Assembly (NCBI RefSeq): GCF_001439815.1
Contig: NZ_JYLM01000002.1
Coordinates: 682,001 to 746,000 of the forward strand
From: Pseudomonas orientalis
GTDB taxonomy: Bacteria > Pseudomonadota > Gammaproteobacteria > Pseudomonadales > Pseudomonadaceae
DNA length: 64,000 bases
Direction of reading: 5' to 3'
Shown here: piece by piece, positions 1 through 9,408 of the stretch
Layout: each line of letters opens with the position of its first letter
Numbering within the stretch: position 1 is the first letter of the stretch
Program-made: the position numbers and the translations under genes
Notes under the pieces: generated by a model
The model's database searches: none
What the model was told of the DNA's origin: nothing
The model's input: the letters and a program-made list of their open reading frames with translations, nothing else

Positions 1-118
1 ACCGTGCGAGATGCACGTGGTGGGCAAAATCAAGGGGCACATCCTCGGATTGCCGCAGCCGGGCAGCGCGGTGGAGCATTTCAATCCGCAAAACATTATC
101 TTTCAGGGCACGCACTGA
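1..118 (+). CDS. C-terminal end of an unrecognised protein (partial)
   Basis: An open frame enters from the left edge (first full codon at base 2) and ends at TGA 116-118. About 38 residues are visible, including the stretches CEMHVVGKIKG and NPQNIIFQGTH. I do not recognise the family from this tail. It is followed by a REP pair and then by the convergent end of the EamA transporter gene. GC-rich third positions agree with a real gene end. Confidence 0.55.
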   Translation, partial: PCEMHVVGKIKGHILGLPQPGSAVEHFNPQNIIFQGTH

Positions 119-121
119 CCC

Positions 122-228
122 TCGGTAGGAGCGAGCTTGCTCGCGAAGAACGTAAGGACGCCGCGTATTAACCCGATGCGCTGCGTTATCGTTAACGTTT
201 TTCGCGAGCAAGCTCGCTCCTACCGAGG
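122..228. repeat. REP pair, family A
   Basis: Two inverted copies of the palindromic core GTAGGAGCGAGCTTGCTCGC face each other across about 50 bases (arms near 124-147 and 201-226). This is the classic Pseudomonas REP doublet. The right arm is translated as the C-terminus of the EamA gene. Confidence 0.9.
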
Positions 229-1100
229 TTACGGGGCCACCACCAGCCCCGCTGCAACCCCGCCGCCGCCAGCAGAATCGCTGCCACACCCAGCCATTGC
301 AGCCATCCCAGGCGATGCCCGAACGCGATCCAGTCGACGAAAATCGCCGCAATCGGGTAAATGAACGACAAGGCGCCGGTCATTGCGGTCGGTAGCTTCT
401 GTATTGCCCCGTACAACAACACATACATCAAGCCCGTGTGCACCAGACCCAGGGTCGCGAGCGCCGCCCAGGCATCGGTCGATGCGGGCAAACGGTCCCA
501 GGGCACCAGAGGTGCGAGCAACACCGCGCCGGTGGTCACCTGGATCAACGCCATCAAATGCGGCGGCACCGCCTTGAGCCGCTTGATGATCAGCGCGGCA
601 ACCGCGTACAGAAAAGCCGCGCCCAGGGCCAGGGCGATGCCTGCCAGATAGTCGCCGCCGCCCTGCTGCTCACCATGGGCCGTGACAATCGCCAGCATGC
701 CCAGGAACGCCACGCTCAGCCAGGTGATTTTGCGCAGGGTGATCGGCTCACCGAGAAACACCGCCGCCAGCATCACCAATAGGAACGGCTGCACGTTATA
801 CACCGCCGTACTGATAGCGATTGAAGCGCGCGAGTAGGATTCGAACAGCAGCAGCCAGTTGCCGACAATGGCCACGCCACTGAGCACCGCCAGCCCGAGC
901 CTGGTCCAACTGAGCAGGTCCAACCTCAGGTAACCGAGCAAGGCGCACACCAGCAGCAGTGCCAGCGCCCCAATCACACAGCGCCAGAACACCACCTCGA
1001 TCACCGACACGCCGGACACCAGCACAAACCAGCCGATGGTGCCGGAGATCAGCATGGCGGCGATCATTTCCCACATTCCGCGACGGATGGCGGTATCCAT
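192..1100 (-). CDS. EamA/DMT-family transporter
   Basis: A 302-residue integral membrane protein of the drug/metabolite transporter superfamily. The sequence shows about ten hydrophobic segments arranged as two repeated EamA halves, with the N-half spanning roughly residues 10-145 and the C-half 155-285. A conserved family-like stretch, STAVYNVQPFLLVMLAA, is present. Substrate is unknown; members export amino acids and metabolites. The ATG at 1100 has GAGGAG upstream. The gene is divergent from an Lrp/AsnC regulator 109 bases away, which suggests the regulator controls it. The last residues, GRSELAREKR, are encoded by a REP arm and are not part of the family fold. Confidence 0.9.
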   Translation of the reverse strand: MDTAIRRGMWEMIAAMLISGTIGWFVLVSGVSVIEVVFWRCVIGALALLLVCALLGYLRLDLLSWTRLGLAVLSGVAIVGNWLLLFESYSRASIAISTAVYNVQPFLLVMLAAVFLGEPITLRKITWLSVAFLGMLAIVTAHGEQQGGGDYLAGIALALGAAFLYAVAALIIKRLKAVPPHLMALIQVTTGAVLLAPLVPWDRLPASTDAWAALATLGLVHTGLMYVLLYGAIQKLPTAMTGALSFIYPIAAIFVDWIAFGHRLGWLQWLGVAAILLAAAGLQRGWWWPRNLGRSELAREKR

Positions 1101-1209
1101 AATTGATGCTCCTCAAGTGAGGCTCAATTATGGCAATCTGGCACGCAGCCGCACCAGCGACTAAAAAAGGTTGGAACCTCCAATCACCTTTATTAATTAG
1201 GCCAATCCC

Positions 1210-1650
1210 ATGATTGACACCATCGACCAGCAACTGATCGCCGCCTTGATGGATGACTCGCGCCTGTCCCTCAAGGCCCTGGCCGGCATCACCGGGCTGT
1301 CGTCGCCAAGTGTCGGCGAACGCTTGCGCCGCCTGGAAGAACGCGGCGTACTGACCCACTACACCGTCGACATCGACCCCAAACACTTCGGTTACCTGCT
1401 GCAGGCCATCGTGCGCATCCGCCCCCTGCCCGGCAAGTTGCAGGAAGTGGAACGCCAGATCCAGGCGATCCCCGAGTTCACCGAGTGCGACAAGGTCACC
1501 GGCGAAGACTGCTTCATCGCCCGCCTGCATGTGCGCACCATGGATCAGTTGGACAGCCTGTTGGACCGAATCAACGGGTATGCCGAAACCAACACCGCAA
1601 TCGTCAAGAAAACCCCGGTGAAACGGCGGTTGCCGCCGCTGACCGACTGA
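1210..1650 (+). CDS. Lrp/AsnC-family transcriptional regulator
   Basis: A 146-residue protein of standard Lrp/AsnC length. Residues 1-50 form the winged helix-turn-helix (IDQQLIAALMDDSRLS, then LSSPSVGERLRRLEERGV). Residues 65-140 form the RAM ligand-binding/oligomerisation domain. Such proteins respond to amino acids and often control a divergent exporter, which fits the EamA gene opposite. No strong Shine-Dalgarno precedes the ATG at 1210, but no better start is visible. The effector cannot be read from sequence. Confidence 0.92.
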   Translation: MIDTIDQQLIAALMDDSRLSLKALAGITGLSSPSVGERLRRLEERGVLTHYTVDIDPKHFGYLLQAIVRIRPLPGKLQEVERQIQAIPEFTECDKVTGEDCFIARLHVRTMDQLDSLLDRINGYAETNTAIVKKTPVKRRLPPLTD

Positions 1651-1672
1651 CGGACAGCACACCGCACAAACC

Positions 1673-1762
1673 TGTGGGAGGGGGCTTGCCCCCGATGGCG
1701 GGGTGTCAGTCAGCACATCGGCGACTGACACACTGCTATCGGGAGCAAGCTCCCTCCCACAT
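1673..1762. repeat. REP pair, family B (one arm degenerate)
   Basis: The left arm TGTGGGAGGGGGCTTGCCCC is canonical for the second REP family in this window. The right arm reads GGGAGCAAGCTCCCTCCCAC and has diverged while keeping its own palindrome. It lies between the convergent ends of the Lrp gene and the FGGY kinase gene. Confidence 0.85.
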
Positions 1763-1784
1763 TGGATCTGTTCCAGCCGTCGAT

Positions 1785-3245
1785 TCAATCCTGAAGGGCT
1801 TTCGCCGCCGCCAGCAACCCCTGGAATTTGCGATAGCGCACCGCCAACACCGGCTGCTGCCGTACATCAGGCACATACCGCGCCTTCACCGGCATCCCCC
1901 CCGCCAGCAAATCCGCGCCCTGCCCGATGGCCATGAATCCCAGCTTCGCCGCCCCAATGCACGCGCTCAACTCGCTGCCGTGCAAGGTGTAGATCTCACG
2001 TTGCAGGATATTCGCCAGCAATTGCGCCCAGTACGCACTGCGCGCCCCTCCACCGACGAGCGCAAAGGACTTGACCTCGACGCCGGACGATTGCACCGCG
2101 CGCCAGGCGTCGAGCAAGCCGAAGCCCACGCCTTCCATCACCGCATAGCCGAGCATCGCCGGCGTGCAGTCGTGGCCAAGGCCCAGGAAGCCGCCGCGCA
2201 GCAAGGGGTCGTTATGGGGCGTGCGCTCACCCGCCAGGTACGGCAGGAACAACGGAGTGGACAGCGGCGCCCCTTGCTCGATGGGCAATTGCGCCTGCAC
2301 CTGGTCCAACAGCGTTTGCTCATCCGGCATGCCGGTCAGGCGTGTTACCCAGCGCAGGCAACTGGCACCGGCCAGCATCGCGCCCATCGTGTACCAGCGT
2401 TCGGGCAGCGCATGGCAGAAACTGTGCACGGCGCTGGCCGGGTTGCCGGCGGCGTGATCGGTAATCGCCACAATCGCCGCGCTGGTGCCCAGGGTGATAA
2501 AGCCGTCACCGGCGTTGATCGCACCGATACCGACCGCCGCCACCGGGTTATCCCCTCCGCCACCGGCAATGACGACGTGCGGCGACAAGCCGAGCCCAAC
2601 CGCCGTCACACAGGCACTCGCGCTGCCGCCCTCCACCAGCCTGGGCATCTGCGCAGGGGTCAGGCCGGTGGTGTGCAGCATCGGCGCAAACCATTCACGT
2701 TGCGCCACATCCAGCCACAGGGTGCCGGCCGCATCCGACATCTCGCTGATCCGCTCGCCGCTCAGGCACAGGCGCAGGTAATCCTTGGGCGAAAGCACGC
2801 AATCAATCGCGTTGAACACGTCGGGTTCATGCTGTTGCAGCCATAGGAGCTTGGGTGCGGTCAACCCGGCCATCGGCAAGCTGCCCGTAACCTCGGCATG
2901 CTCGGCGCCCAGTTGCTCCGCCTGCAATACCGCGCGGGAGTCGTCCCACAGAATGGCCGGGTACAACACGCGGTTGTCATCGCCGAGCAATACCGCGCCG
3001 TGCATCTGCCCCGACAGGCCAATACAGGCCACGCGGGCAAACGCCGCATGCCCACGCAGCTGTTGCAGCGCCTGCAAGCACGCGTGCCACCAGTCTTGCG
3101 GCGCCTGCTCGGACCAGCCGTCATGGCGACGCGAGACGCTCAAGCGCACGCCCGCGTGGGCCAGCACGTTGCCGTCGATGTCCATGAGGATGGCTTTGAG
3201 TTCCGAGGTGCCAAGGTCGATACCGAGGGAAACAGGACCGCTCAT
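1785..3245 (-). CDS. xylB: FGGY-family carbohydrate kinase, xylulokinase type
   Basis: A 486-residue kinase that phosphorylates a pentulose or sugar alcohol in the cytoplasm. The N-terminal phosphate-binding motif GIDLGTSELKAILMD and the C-terminal FGGY-type block (SFALVGGGARSAYWAQLL) are present, and length matches XylB. I chose the ATG at 3245, preceded by GGAA, over an upstream TTG at 3263 that overlaps the LacI stop. It is the last gene of the CUT2 ABC-transporter operon, so it most likely phosphorylates the imported sugar or its dehydrogenated product. D-xylulose is the default guess; no isomerase or dehydrogenase gene lies in the cluster, so substrate stays open. Confidence 0.85.
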   Translation of the reverse strand: MSGPVSLGIDLGTSELKAILMDIDGNVLAHAGVRLSVSRRHDGWSEQAPQDWWHACLQALQQLRGHAAFARVACIGLSGQMHGAVLLGDDNRVLYPAILWDDSRAVLQAEQLGAEHAEVTGSLPMAGLTAPKLLWLQQHEPDVFNAIDCVLSPKDYLRLCLSGERISEMSDAAGTLWLDVAQREWFAPMLHTTGLTPAQMPRLVEGGSASACVTAVGLGLSPHVVIAGGGGDNPVAAVGIGAINAGDGFITLGTSAAIVAITDHAAGNPASAVHSFCHALPERWYTMGAMLAGASCLRWVTRLTGMPDEQTLLDQVQAQLPIEQGAPLSTPLFLPYLAGERTPHNDPLLRGGFLGLGHDCTPAMLGYAVMEGVGFGLLDAWRAVQSSGVEVKSFALVGGGARSAYWAQLLANILQREIYTLHGSELSACIGAAKLGFMAIGQGADLLAGGMPVKARYVPDVRQQPVLAVRYRKFQGLLAAAKALQD

Positions 3246-3259
3246 ACGTGGGATTCCAA

Positions 3260-4252
3260 TCAATCACAGCCACAGGAATTGCGCACATGCAGGCGAGGCG
3301 CCAGGCGCACGCTGTGCTTGGGTGCAGTGGGGGTCGCCATGCGGTGCAGCAACAGCTCGACGGCGCGTGCGCCCAATTGCTGGACCGGCTGGGCGATCAG
3401 GGTCAGGCGTGGCAGGAAAAAGTCCGCCCATTCGAAATCATCGAAGCCGACCAGGGCCATTTGCCCCGGCACGTCGATGTGCGCATCACGCAGGGCCTGC
3501 ATGGCGCCCAGGGTCATCAGGTTATTGCCGGCCATGATGGCGGTCGGCGGCGCGGCCAGGCTCAGCAGTTGCACGGTAGCCTGGCGTGCCGGCTCGGTGT
3601 TGGAGCCGCCGTTGACCAGCAGCTGCGGATCGAACCCCAGCCCCGCCGCCTGCAATGCCGCCTGGTAGCCCGCCACCCGCTCATCGGTGGTACTGAACCC
3701 CGCGCGCCCGGCGATAAAGCCGATGCGGCGGTGCCCATGGGCAATCAGATGCGCGATCAGCGCCTGGGTAGCCTGGCTGTTCTCCACCCCGACCTGATCG
3801 AACTGCTCACTCATCATGCGATCCACCAGCACCGCAGGAATTGCATTGGCGCGCAGGTAATCCAGGGCCAGCGAGCCGTTCGACGGCGCCAGCACAATTC
3901 CGTCGACCCGCCGCTGATGCAGCGCGGTGACTACCCGCAATTCCTGCTCCGGGTCGTCATGGGTGTCGACGAACAGCATCATGTAGCCGTGCCTGGCGCA
4001 CGCGGTTTCAATCGCGTGCACCGTCTCGCTGAAGTAATGGTTGGACAGCGCCGAGATCGCCACGCCAATGGTGCTGGTGCTCGACCGTGCCAGTGAACGC
4101 GCCAGGGTGTTGGGTGCGTAGCCCAGCGCCTGGATCGCCTGCTGCACCGCCTGCACCGTGGCCGGGCTGACCTTGCGGGTGCCGTTGAGCACATGGGACA
4201 CCGTCGACGTCGACACCCCGGCCCTGCGTGCCACGTCATCCATGGTGACCAT
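3260..4252 (-). CDS. LacI-family transcriptional regulator
   Basis: A 330-residue LacI/GalR repressor. The helix-turn-helix and hinge occupy residues 1-60 (DDVARRAGVSTSTVSHVLNG), followed by a periplasmic-binding-protein-like effector domain. The start at 4252 is chosen because AGGGGA lies 7 bases upstream; a TTG at 4273 would add an unconserved tail. It is embedded between the sugar-binding-protein and kinase genes, so it is probably the local repressor. The palindrome at 7821-7836 ahead of the operon has the CAAGCGCTTG core typical of LacI-family operators and is its likely target. Confidence 0.93.
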   Translation of the reverse strand: MVTMDDVARRAGVSTSTVSHVLNGTRKVSPATVQAVQQAIQALGYAPNTLARSLARSSTSTIGVAISALSNHYFSETVHAIETACARHGYMMLFVDTHDDPEQELRVVTALHQRRVDGIVLAPSNGSLALDYLRANAIPAVLVDRMMSEQFDQVGVENSQATQALIAHLIAHGHRRIGFIAGRAGFSTTDERVAGYQAALQAAGLGFDPQLLVNGGSNTEPARQATVQLLSLAAPPTAIMAGNNLMTLGAMQALRDAHIDVPGQMALVGFDDFEWADFFLPRLTLIAQPVQQLGARAVELLLHRMATPTAPKHSVRLAPRLHVRNSCGCD

Positions 4253-4277
4253 GGCGCTATCCCCTCGGCTCAACGAC

Positions 4278-5210
4278 TCAGTGTTTGCTCGACCAGCCGC
4301 TGTAGCTGCCCACGTTGTCGCGGGTGATCAGTTTTGGCGTGAGCAAGGTCACCGCTTCGGCCGGGGCTTTATCGTTGAGCAGGTCATTGCCCACATCCAC
4401 GGCGGTCTGGGCCATGGCCCACGGGTCCTGGCTGGCGGAAGCCTGGATCTGGGTGTCGGTCTTCAACGCGTTCTCGATATCCGGCGCGCCGTCCACCGAG
4501 GTGATGATGATGCCGCTGCGCTTGAGTTGCTTGGCCGCCAGGTCGCTGCCGATGGCTTGCGGATCATTGATCGCGAACAGGCCGTCGATTTTCGGGAAGC
4601 GCGTCAGGTAACCCTGCATCGCGTTCAAGCCGCCTTCACGCGAGCCCTTGGCGTCCTGGTCGTCGGACAGCACCTTGATTTCCGGCGCGCCGGCCAGCGC
4701 GGCTTTGCAGCCCTTGACTCGGTCGGTCACCGCGGTCACTTGCGGGCCGTTCTGGATGATCACATTGCCTTTGCCCGAGAGTTTGTCCACCAGGTATTGG
4801 CAGGCCAGTTTGCCGGCCTCGACGTTGTCGGTCTGCACCGTGGCGTTCACGCCCTTGGCGTCCACGTCCACCGCCACCACGATAATCCCGGCATCCCGCG
4901 CTTTCTTGATCGCCGAGGCCATGGCGGAGGGGTCGACGGCATTGATCAGGATCAGGTCGACCTTGGATGAAATGAAGTTATCAACCTGCGCAAACTGCTT
5001 GCTCAAGTCATAGTCGGCCGACACCGAGGTGACCTTGACGTTGGGGTTCAACGCCTTGGCCCGCGCCGTGGCGCCATCGGCCAGCGTGACGAAATACGGG
5101 TTGCCCAGCGAGCCCATGCTGATGCCGAGGGCCTTGAGTTCACGCGCCTGCACGGCCTGGGACATCAGGGCTGCCAGGGCAATCAGCGGAAAAATACGTT
5201 TGACGTTCAT
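4278..5210 (-). CDS. Periplasmic sugar-binding protein of a CUT2 ABC transporter
   Basis: A 310-residue RbsB-like solute-binding protein. A signal peptide is visible (MNVKRIFPLIALAALMSQ, cleavage probably after AVQA near residue 22). The mature part has the two-lobe Peripla_BP_4 pattern, for example GSLGNPYFVTLADGA, DLILINAVDP and FAINDPQAIGSDLA. It would capture a monosaccharide or sugar alcohol and deliver it to the permease encoded 36 bases upstream. Ribose-, xylose- and polyol-binding members look alike at this level, so I do not name the ligand. Confidence 0.92.
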   Translation of the reverse strand: MNVKRIFPLIALAALMSQAVQARELKALGISMGSLGNPYFVTLADGATARAKALNPNVKVTSVSADYDLSKQFAQVDNFISSKVDLILINAVDPSAMASAIKKARDAGIIVVAVDVDAKGVNATVQTDNVEAGKLACQYLVDKLSGKGNVIIQNGPQVTAVTDRVKGCKAALAGAPEIKVLSDDQDAKGSREGGLNAMQGYLTRFPKIDGLFAINDPQAIGSDLAAKQLKRSGIIITSVDGAPDIENALKTDTQIQASASQDPWAMAQTAVDVGNDLLNDKAPAEAVTLLTPKLITRDNVGSYSGWSSKH

Positions 5211-5246
5211 GCGGGTCTCTCTCTTGTGATTGTTATAGGAGTCAAA

Positions 5247-6227
5247 TCAAGTGCGCGCACCGGACTGGCGATAACGATCCAGCGCCACCGCGCCGATGAT
5301 CACGATGCCTTTGATGATGTACTGCCAGATATCCGATACCCCCAGCAGCACCAGGCCATTGGTGAGCACCGCGATGATCAGCGCGCCGATCAGGGTGCCG
5401 CCGATGGTGCCGACGCCGCCGGTAAAGCTGGTGCCGCCAAGAATCACCGCGGCGATCGCATCCAGTTCATAGGACTGCCCCAGTTGCAGGCCGTTGGCGG
5501 CGAACAGGCGCGAGGCGCTCATCACCGCACCGAGCCCGGCCAACGCACCGGACATGGCATAGACGAACAGCAGCACCTTCCACACCTTGATCCCCGACAG
5601 CCGCGCCGCTTCCGGGTTGCCGCCCACCGAATAGATCTGCACGCCCATCACCGTGCGGCGCAGGATGAACCATGACAGCGCCACCACCGCCACGGCAATC
5701 ACCACCAGCCAGGGCACACCGAGGATCGAGTCATTGCCGATGAACGCAAACGGCAAGTCGGGGTTGAACACGGTCTTGTCGTCGGCCAACAGCCTTGCCA
5801 GGCCACGCATGGCGGTGAGTGCGCCGAGGGTGACAATGAACGGCGGCAACCGCATGAAGGCGATCAACCCACCGTTGACCAACCCCAGCAACAGGCCAAA
5901 GCCAATCCCGGCGGCGATGCCGAACATGCCGAACTGCGGCGACATCGACGCCTGCAGCGCCACCACCGCCGACGCCGCCAGGATCGCGCCGACCGACAGG
6001 TCGATGCCCGCCGTGAGAATCACGAAGGTCATGCCGGCCGCCAGCACCACATTCACCGAGGCCTGCTGGGTGATGATCGACAGGTTCTGCATCGTCATGA
6101 AGTTCTCGCTGGCCAGGGCGAAGCCCACCAGCAGCAACACCAGCACCGGCAACATGCCCACCGTGCGCATCAGCTCGCGTACGCGCTCAGCCTTGCCCGT
6201 CGTTGTTGCGCTATTGAATTCAGCCAT
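5247..6227 (-). CDS. CUT2 sugar ABC transporter permease (RbsC-like)
   Basis: A 326-residue polytopic inner-membrane protein of the RbsC/XylH family, with characteristic blocks ([53 protein letters not shown]). The start is ATG 6227, preceded by AGGTGG, rather than the GTG at 6248. It overlaps the stop of the ATPase gene by 8 bases (6220-6227), which indicates translational coupling. CUT2 systems use a single permease species as a homodimer, and only one permease gene is present. Confidence 0.93.
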   Translation of the reverse strand: MAEFNSATTTGKAERVRELMRTVGMLPVLVLLLVGFALASENFMTMQNLSIITQQASVNVVLAAGMTFVILTAGIDLSVGAILAASAVVALQASMSPQFGMFGIAAGIGFGLLLGLVNGGLIAFMRLPPFIVTLGALTAMRGLARLLADDKTVFNPDLPFAFIGNDSILGVPWLVVIAVAVVALSWFILRRTVMGVQIYSVGGNPEAARLSGIKVWKVLLFVYAMSGALAGLGAVMSASRLFAANGLQLGQSYELDAIAAVILGGTSFTGGVGTIGGTLIGALIIAVLTNGLVLLGVSDIWQYIIKGIVIIGAVALDRYRQSGART

Positions 6228-7752
6228 TGGCAGCCACCTGATCGCCACCGGTGGCGAGGTCGATAATACGTTCCTGGGAGATGACGTGACCGGAGGCCCC
6301 GCCGACTTCAGCCACCAACTGGCCTTCGCGCATGATCAGCACACGGTCGCAGGTGCCGATGATTTCCGGCAGTTCGCTGGAGATCACCACGATGCCGACA
6401 CCCGCCAGGGCCAATTGATTGATGATGCGGTAAATCTCGGATTTGGAACCGATGTCCACGCCACGGGTGGGCTCATCCAGAATCAGTACATGGGGCTTGA
6501 CCTCCAGCAGCCGCGCCAGCAACACCTTCTGCTGATTGCCGCCGGACAGCGCGCCCACGTTGACCTTGCCCGAGGCCACGCGAATCGACAGCGACTGGAT
6601 GGCGTCATTGGCGCGCTGTGCGCCATGGGCGCGATCGAGCACGCCACCGGCCCGCGCATCCGGCACACAGGCGCACACATTGATGTTGTCGGCCACGCTC
6701 ATGTCCAGGAACAGGCCCTGGGCCTTGCGGTCTTCGGTGAGGTACACCACGCCGGCACGAATGGCGTCCGCCGGGGTGCGCAGTTGCGTCACCGTTTTGC
6801 CCACCACTTCCAGGGTGCCGCTGGTGCGCGGGTCGGCGCCGAAGATCAGCCGCGCCAGCTCGGTGCGCCCTGCCCCCACCAGCCCGGCAATGCCCAGCAC
6901 TTCACCGGCATGCAGATCGAAACTGCAATTGCGCACGCGCTTGCCATCGGCCATGTCGCGCACGCGCATCACCACGTTGCCGGGGTTATAGGCGGCGTGT
7001 TCCTTCTTGTAGAAACCGGACAGGTCGCGGCCCACCATCATCTTCACCAGCACATCGGCCGACAGCGCCTCGCGGGTCAGCTCACCGATATACTGGCCGT
7101 CGCGCAGCACCGAGACCCGGTCCGACAGCTCGTAGATTTCGGCCATGCGGTGGCTGATGTAGATGATCGCCAGGCCCTGGCTGCGCAGCTGTTTGATCAG
7201 CGCGAACAGACGGTCGGTTTCACGGGAGGACAGCGGCGTGGTCGGTTCGTCCATCACCAGGATCCTGGCATGGGCATGCAGGGCGCGGGCGATTTCGACC
7301 AACTGGCGCTCGGCAATCGACAGGCTGCTGACCTGGGTGGCGCCGGTGAATTCGGCGCCCAGGCGTTGCAGCACCTCCACGCAACCGGCCTGCATGCCCT
7401 TGCGGTCGATGGTCCAGCCTCGGCGCAGTTCGCGGCCCAGGTAGATATTCTCGGCCACGCTCAGGTTCGGGCACAGGCTCAGTTCCTGATAGATCACGGC
7501 GATGCCGAGGGCTTTGGCGGTAGCGGGGGTGAAGCTGGCGACGGGTTGGCCATCGATGCGGATAACGCCACCGGGATCGGCTTGGTAGGCGCCGGAGAGG
7601 ATTTTCATCAGGGTGGATTTGCCGGCGCCGTTCTCCCCCATCAAGGCGTGGATTTCGCCGGGGTAGACCTTCAGGCCGACGCTTTTGAGCACGCGCAAAC
7701 CGTTGAAGGTTTTGCTGATGCCCTGCATCTCAAGCAAGGGTTCAAGGCTCAT
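6220..7752 (-). CDS. CUT2 sugar ABC transporter ATP-binding protein (RbsA-like)
   Basis: A 510-residue protein with two fused ABC domains, the usual length for RbsA/XylG. The N-domain has Walker [10 protein letters not shown], signature [15 protein letters not shown] and Walker [13 protein letters not shown]. The C-domain has a degenerate Walker A ([12 protein letters not shown]), signature LSGGNQQK and Walker [12 protein letters not shown]. Only the N-site is expected to be fully hydrolytic, as is usual in CUT2 ATPases. AGGAG precedes the ATG at 7752. It is the first gene of the operon running to the kinase at 1785. Confidence 0.94.
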   Translation of the reverse strand: MSLEPLLEMQGISKTFNGLRVLKSVGLKVYPGEIHALMGENGAGKSTLMKILSGAYQADPGGVIRIDGQPVASFTPATAKALGIAVIYQELSLCPNLSVAENIYLGRELRRGWTIDRKGMQAGCVEVLQRLGAEFTGATQVSSLSIAERQLVEIARALHAHARILVMDEPTTPLSSRETDRLFALIKQLRSQGLAIIYISHRMAEIYELSDRVSVLRDGQYIGELTREALSADVLVKMMVGRDLSGFYKKEHAAYNPGNVVMRVRDMADGKRVRNCSFDLHAGEVLGIAGLVGAGRTELARLIFGADPRTSGTLEVVGKTVTQLRTPADAIRAGVVYLTEDRKAQGLFLDMSVADNINVCACVPDARAGGVLDRAHGAQRANDAIQSLSIRVASGKVNVGALSGGNQQKVLLARLLEVKPHVLILDEPTRGVDIGSKSEIYRIINQLALAGVGIVVISSELPEIIGTCDRVLIMREGQLVAEVGGASGHVISQERIIDLATGGDQVAANG

Positions 7753-7820
7753 GGATGAGCTCCTGGATTTATTGTTTTTGTTGTCGAGTGCTGCCGACTC
7801 TAGTTCAGATACATTTGCTT

Positions 7821-7836
7821 ACGCAAGCGCTTGCGT
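7821..7836. promoter_or_regulatory. Candidate LacI-family operator
   Basis: A perfect 16-base palindrome, ACGCAAGCGCTTGCGT, 69 bases upstream of the ABC ATPase start. The central CAAGCGCTTG is typical of operators of LacI/GalR proteins, and a LacI gene sits in the operon downstream. Occupancy by that protein is inferred. Confidence 0.7.
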
Positions 7837-7854
7837 TGCCGTTTTTGCGCAAGG

Positions 7855-7866
7855 TGAAACGTTTCA
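7855..7866. promoter_or_regulatory. Second operator-like palindrome, Cra/FruR-like
   Basis: A perfect 12-base palindrome, TGAAACGTTTCA, 18 bases beyond the first operator. It resembles the known Cra (FruR) operator consensus. It could link the sugar operon to central carbon control or be a second site for the local LacI protein. It also lies upstream of the divergent histidine kinase gene. Confidence 0.55.
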
Positions 7867-8028
7867 TCAGCGGAGAAACACGTAAATCATTGAAATGCGG
7901 GCGCTATTGCATCGAAAGGCTGCACTCGGCCATCAAAACGCCATAATCTCTGCTATTGTCCAACGAACTCATCTCCTCCTCATCGCGTCCGCGCGATCTT
8001 CTGTGAGCATGTTCTGCGCCATCGCGCT

Positions 8029-9408
8029 ATGCCGATGGCACGCTTGAAGTTCACGGAATGCCTGGCAATGGACACCCCCCTACCCGACCCGCCCCAATCA
8101 CGCGCCGAAAAAATCGTTGAGTTCAAGCGCCAGAAAACCTTGCTCAAGACCGGCGCGCTGCAGGATGCGATCTTCAACAGCGCGTATTTCTCCAGCATCG
8201 CCACTGACGAAAAAGGCGTGATCCAGATCTTCAATGTGGGCGCCGAGCGCATGCTCGGCTACGCCGCTGCCGATGTACTCAACCGCATCACCCCCGCCGA
8301 CATCTCCGATCCCGCCGAACTGATTACCCGCGCCGCCGCCCTCAGCCTGGAACTCGACACGCCGATCACGCCAGGTTTCGAAGCCCTGGTGTTCAAGGCC
8401 TCCCGCGGCATCGAAGACATTTACGAACTGACCTATATCCGCAAGGACGGCAGTCGCTTGTCGGCCATGGTCTCGGTGACCGCCCTGCGCAACCGCCATG
8501 ACACGATCATCGGCTACCTGCTGATCGGCACCGACAACACCGCGCGCAAGCAGGAAGAAGCCGAGCGCAAAGGCTTCGAACGCGCCCTGGAAGAAAAGAA
8601 CCTGGAGTTGGAACATGCCAACCACATGAAGTCGGAATTCCTCGCCACCATGTCCCATGAACTGCGCACGCCGCTGAACGCGGTGATCGGTTTTTCCGAG
8701 GCGCTCAAAGACGGGCTGGTAGGCGACATGAGCGAGATCCAGCGCGAGTACATCGGCGACATCTTCACCAGCGGCCAGCATCTGCTTGCGTTGATCAACG
8801 ATATTCTCGACCTGTCCAAGGTCGAGGCCGGGATGATGGACCTTGAACTGGAAGCCGTGGAACTGGCCGGCCTGTTGGCCAACAGCCTGTTGATCGTGCG
8901 TGAAAAGGCCGCCCTGCAACGCATCCAGTTGACGCTGGACAACCCGCAGGATTTTGGCTGGCTGCAGCTGGACCTGCGCAAGACCAAGCAGATCGTCTAC
9001 AACCTGCTGGCCAATGCGGTGAAATTCAGTGAGCACGGCAGCACCGTGACGTTGGTGGTGCGTGAAGTCAGGCGCGAACAGGTCGGCCTGATCCCCGGCG
9101 ATTGGCCGGTGCAGGGTTTTGTCCTGCCGCCCGGCAGCCACCCGGCATTTCTCGAGCTGAGCGTGAACGACACCGGTATCGGCATCGCCCCGGATGACAT
9201 GAGCAAGCTGTTCAAGGCCTTCAGCCAGATCGACAGCAGCCTGGCGCGCAAATTCGAAGGCTCCGGCCTGGGCCTGGCGATGGTCAAGCAATTGACCGAG
9301 CTGCACGGCGGCAGCGTGGCCGTGGCCAGCCGCGAAGGCCTGGGTGCGCGTTTCGTGGTGTGGCTGCCGCTGCACCGCATTCCGGAGGCAGCATGGCCGA
9401 TATCCTGA
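8029..9408 (+). CDS. Soluble PAS-domain sensor histidine kinase
   Basis: A 459-residue kinase without transmembrane segments. A PAS domain covers about residues 40-170 (FSSIATDEKGVIQIFN) with a PAC-like end, then a short coiled coil (170-200). The HisKA domain has the phospho-accepting histidine in FLATMSHELRTPLN, about residue 210. The HATPase domain has the N box LLANAVKFSEH, DTGIGIAP and GSGLGLAMVK. It overlaps the next receiver gene by 16 bases and forms a three-gene set with a receiver-EAL protein. The start is uncertain: ATG 8029 lacks a good ribosome site and ATG 8068 is an alternative. The PAS region suggests sensing of a cytoplasmic signal. Confidence 0.93.
   Translation: MPMARLKFTECLAMDTPLPDPPQSRAEKIVEFKRQKTLLKTGALQDAIFNSAYFSSIATDEKGVIQIFNVGAERMLGYAAADVLNRITPADISDPAELITRAAALSLELDTPITPGFEALVFKASRGIEDIYELTYIRKDGSRLSAMVSVTALRNRHDTIIGYLLIGTDNTARKQEEAERKGFERALEEKNLELEHANHMKSEFLATMSHELRTPLNAVIGFSEALKDGLVGDMSEIQREYIGDIFTSGQHLLALINDILDLSKVEAGMMDLELEAVELAGLLANSLLIVREKAALQRIQLTLDNPQDFGWLQLDLRKTKQIVYNLLANAVKFSEHGSTVTLVVREVRREQVGLIPGDWPVQGFVLPPGSHPAFLELSVNDTGIGIAPDDMSKLFKAFSQIDSSLARKFEGSGLGLAMVKQLTELHGGSVAVASREGLGARFVVWLPLHRIPEAAWPIS

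Noticed and set aside
5653..7758. Long plus-strand frame opposite the ABC ATPase and permease
   Set aside because: No motifs, His-rich composition, and the minus-strand genes show complete ABC transporter signatures.
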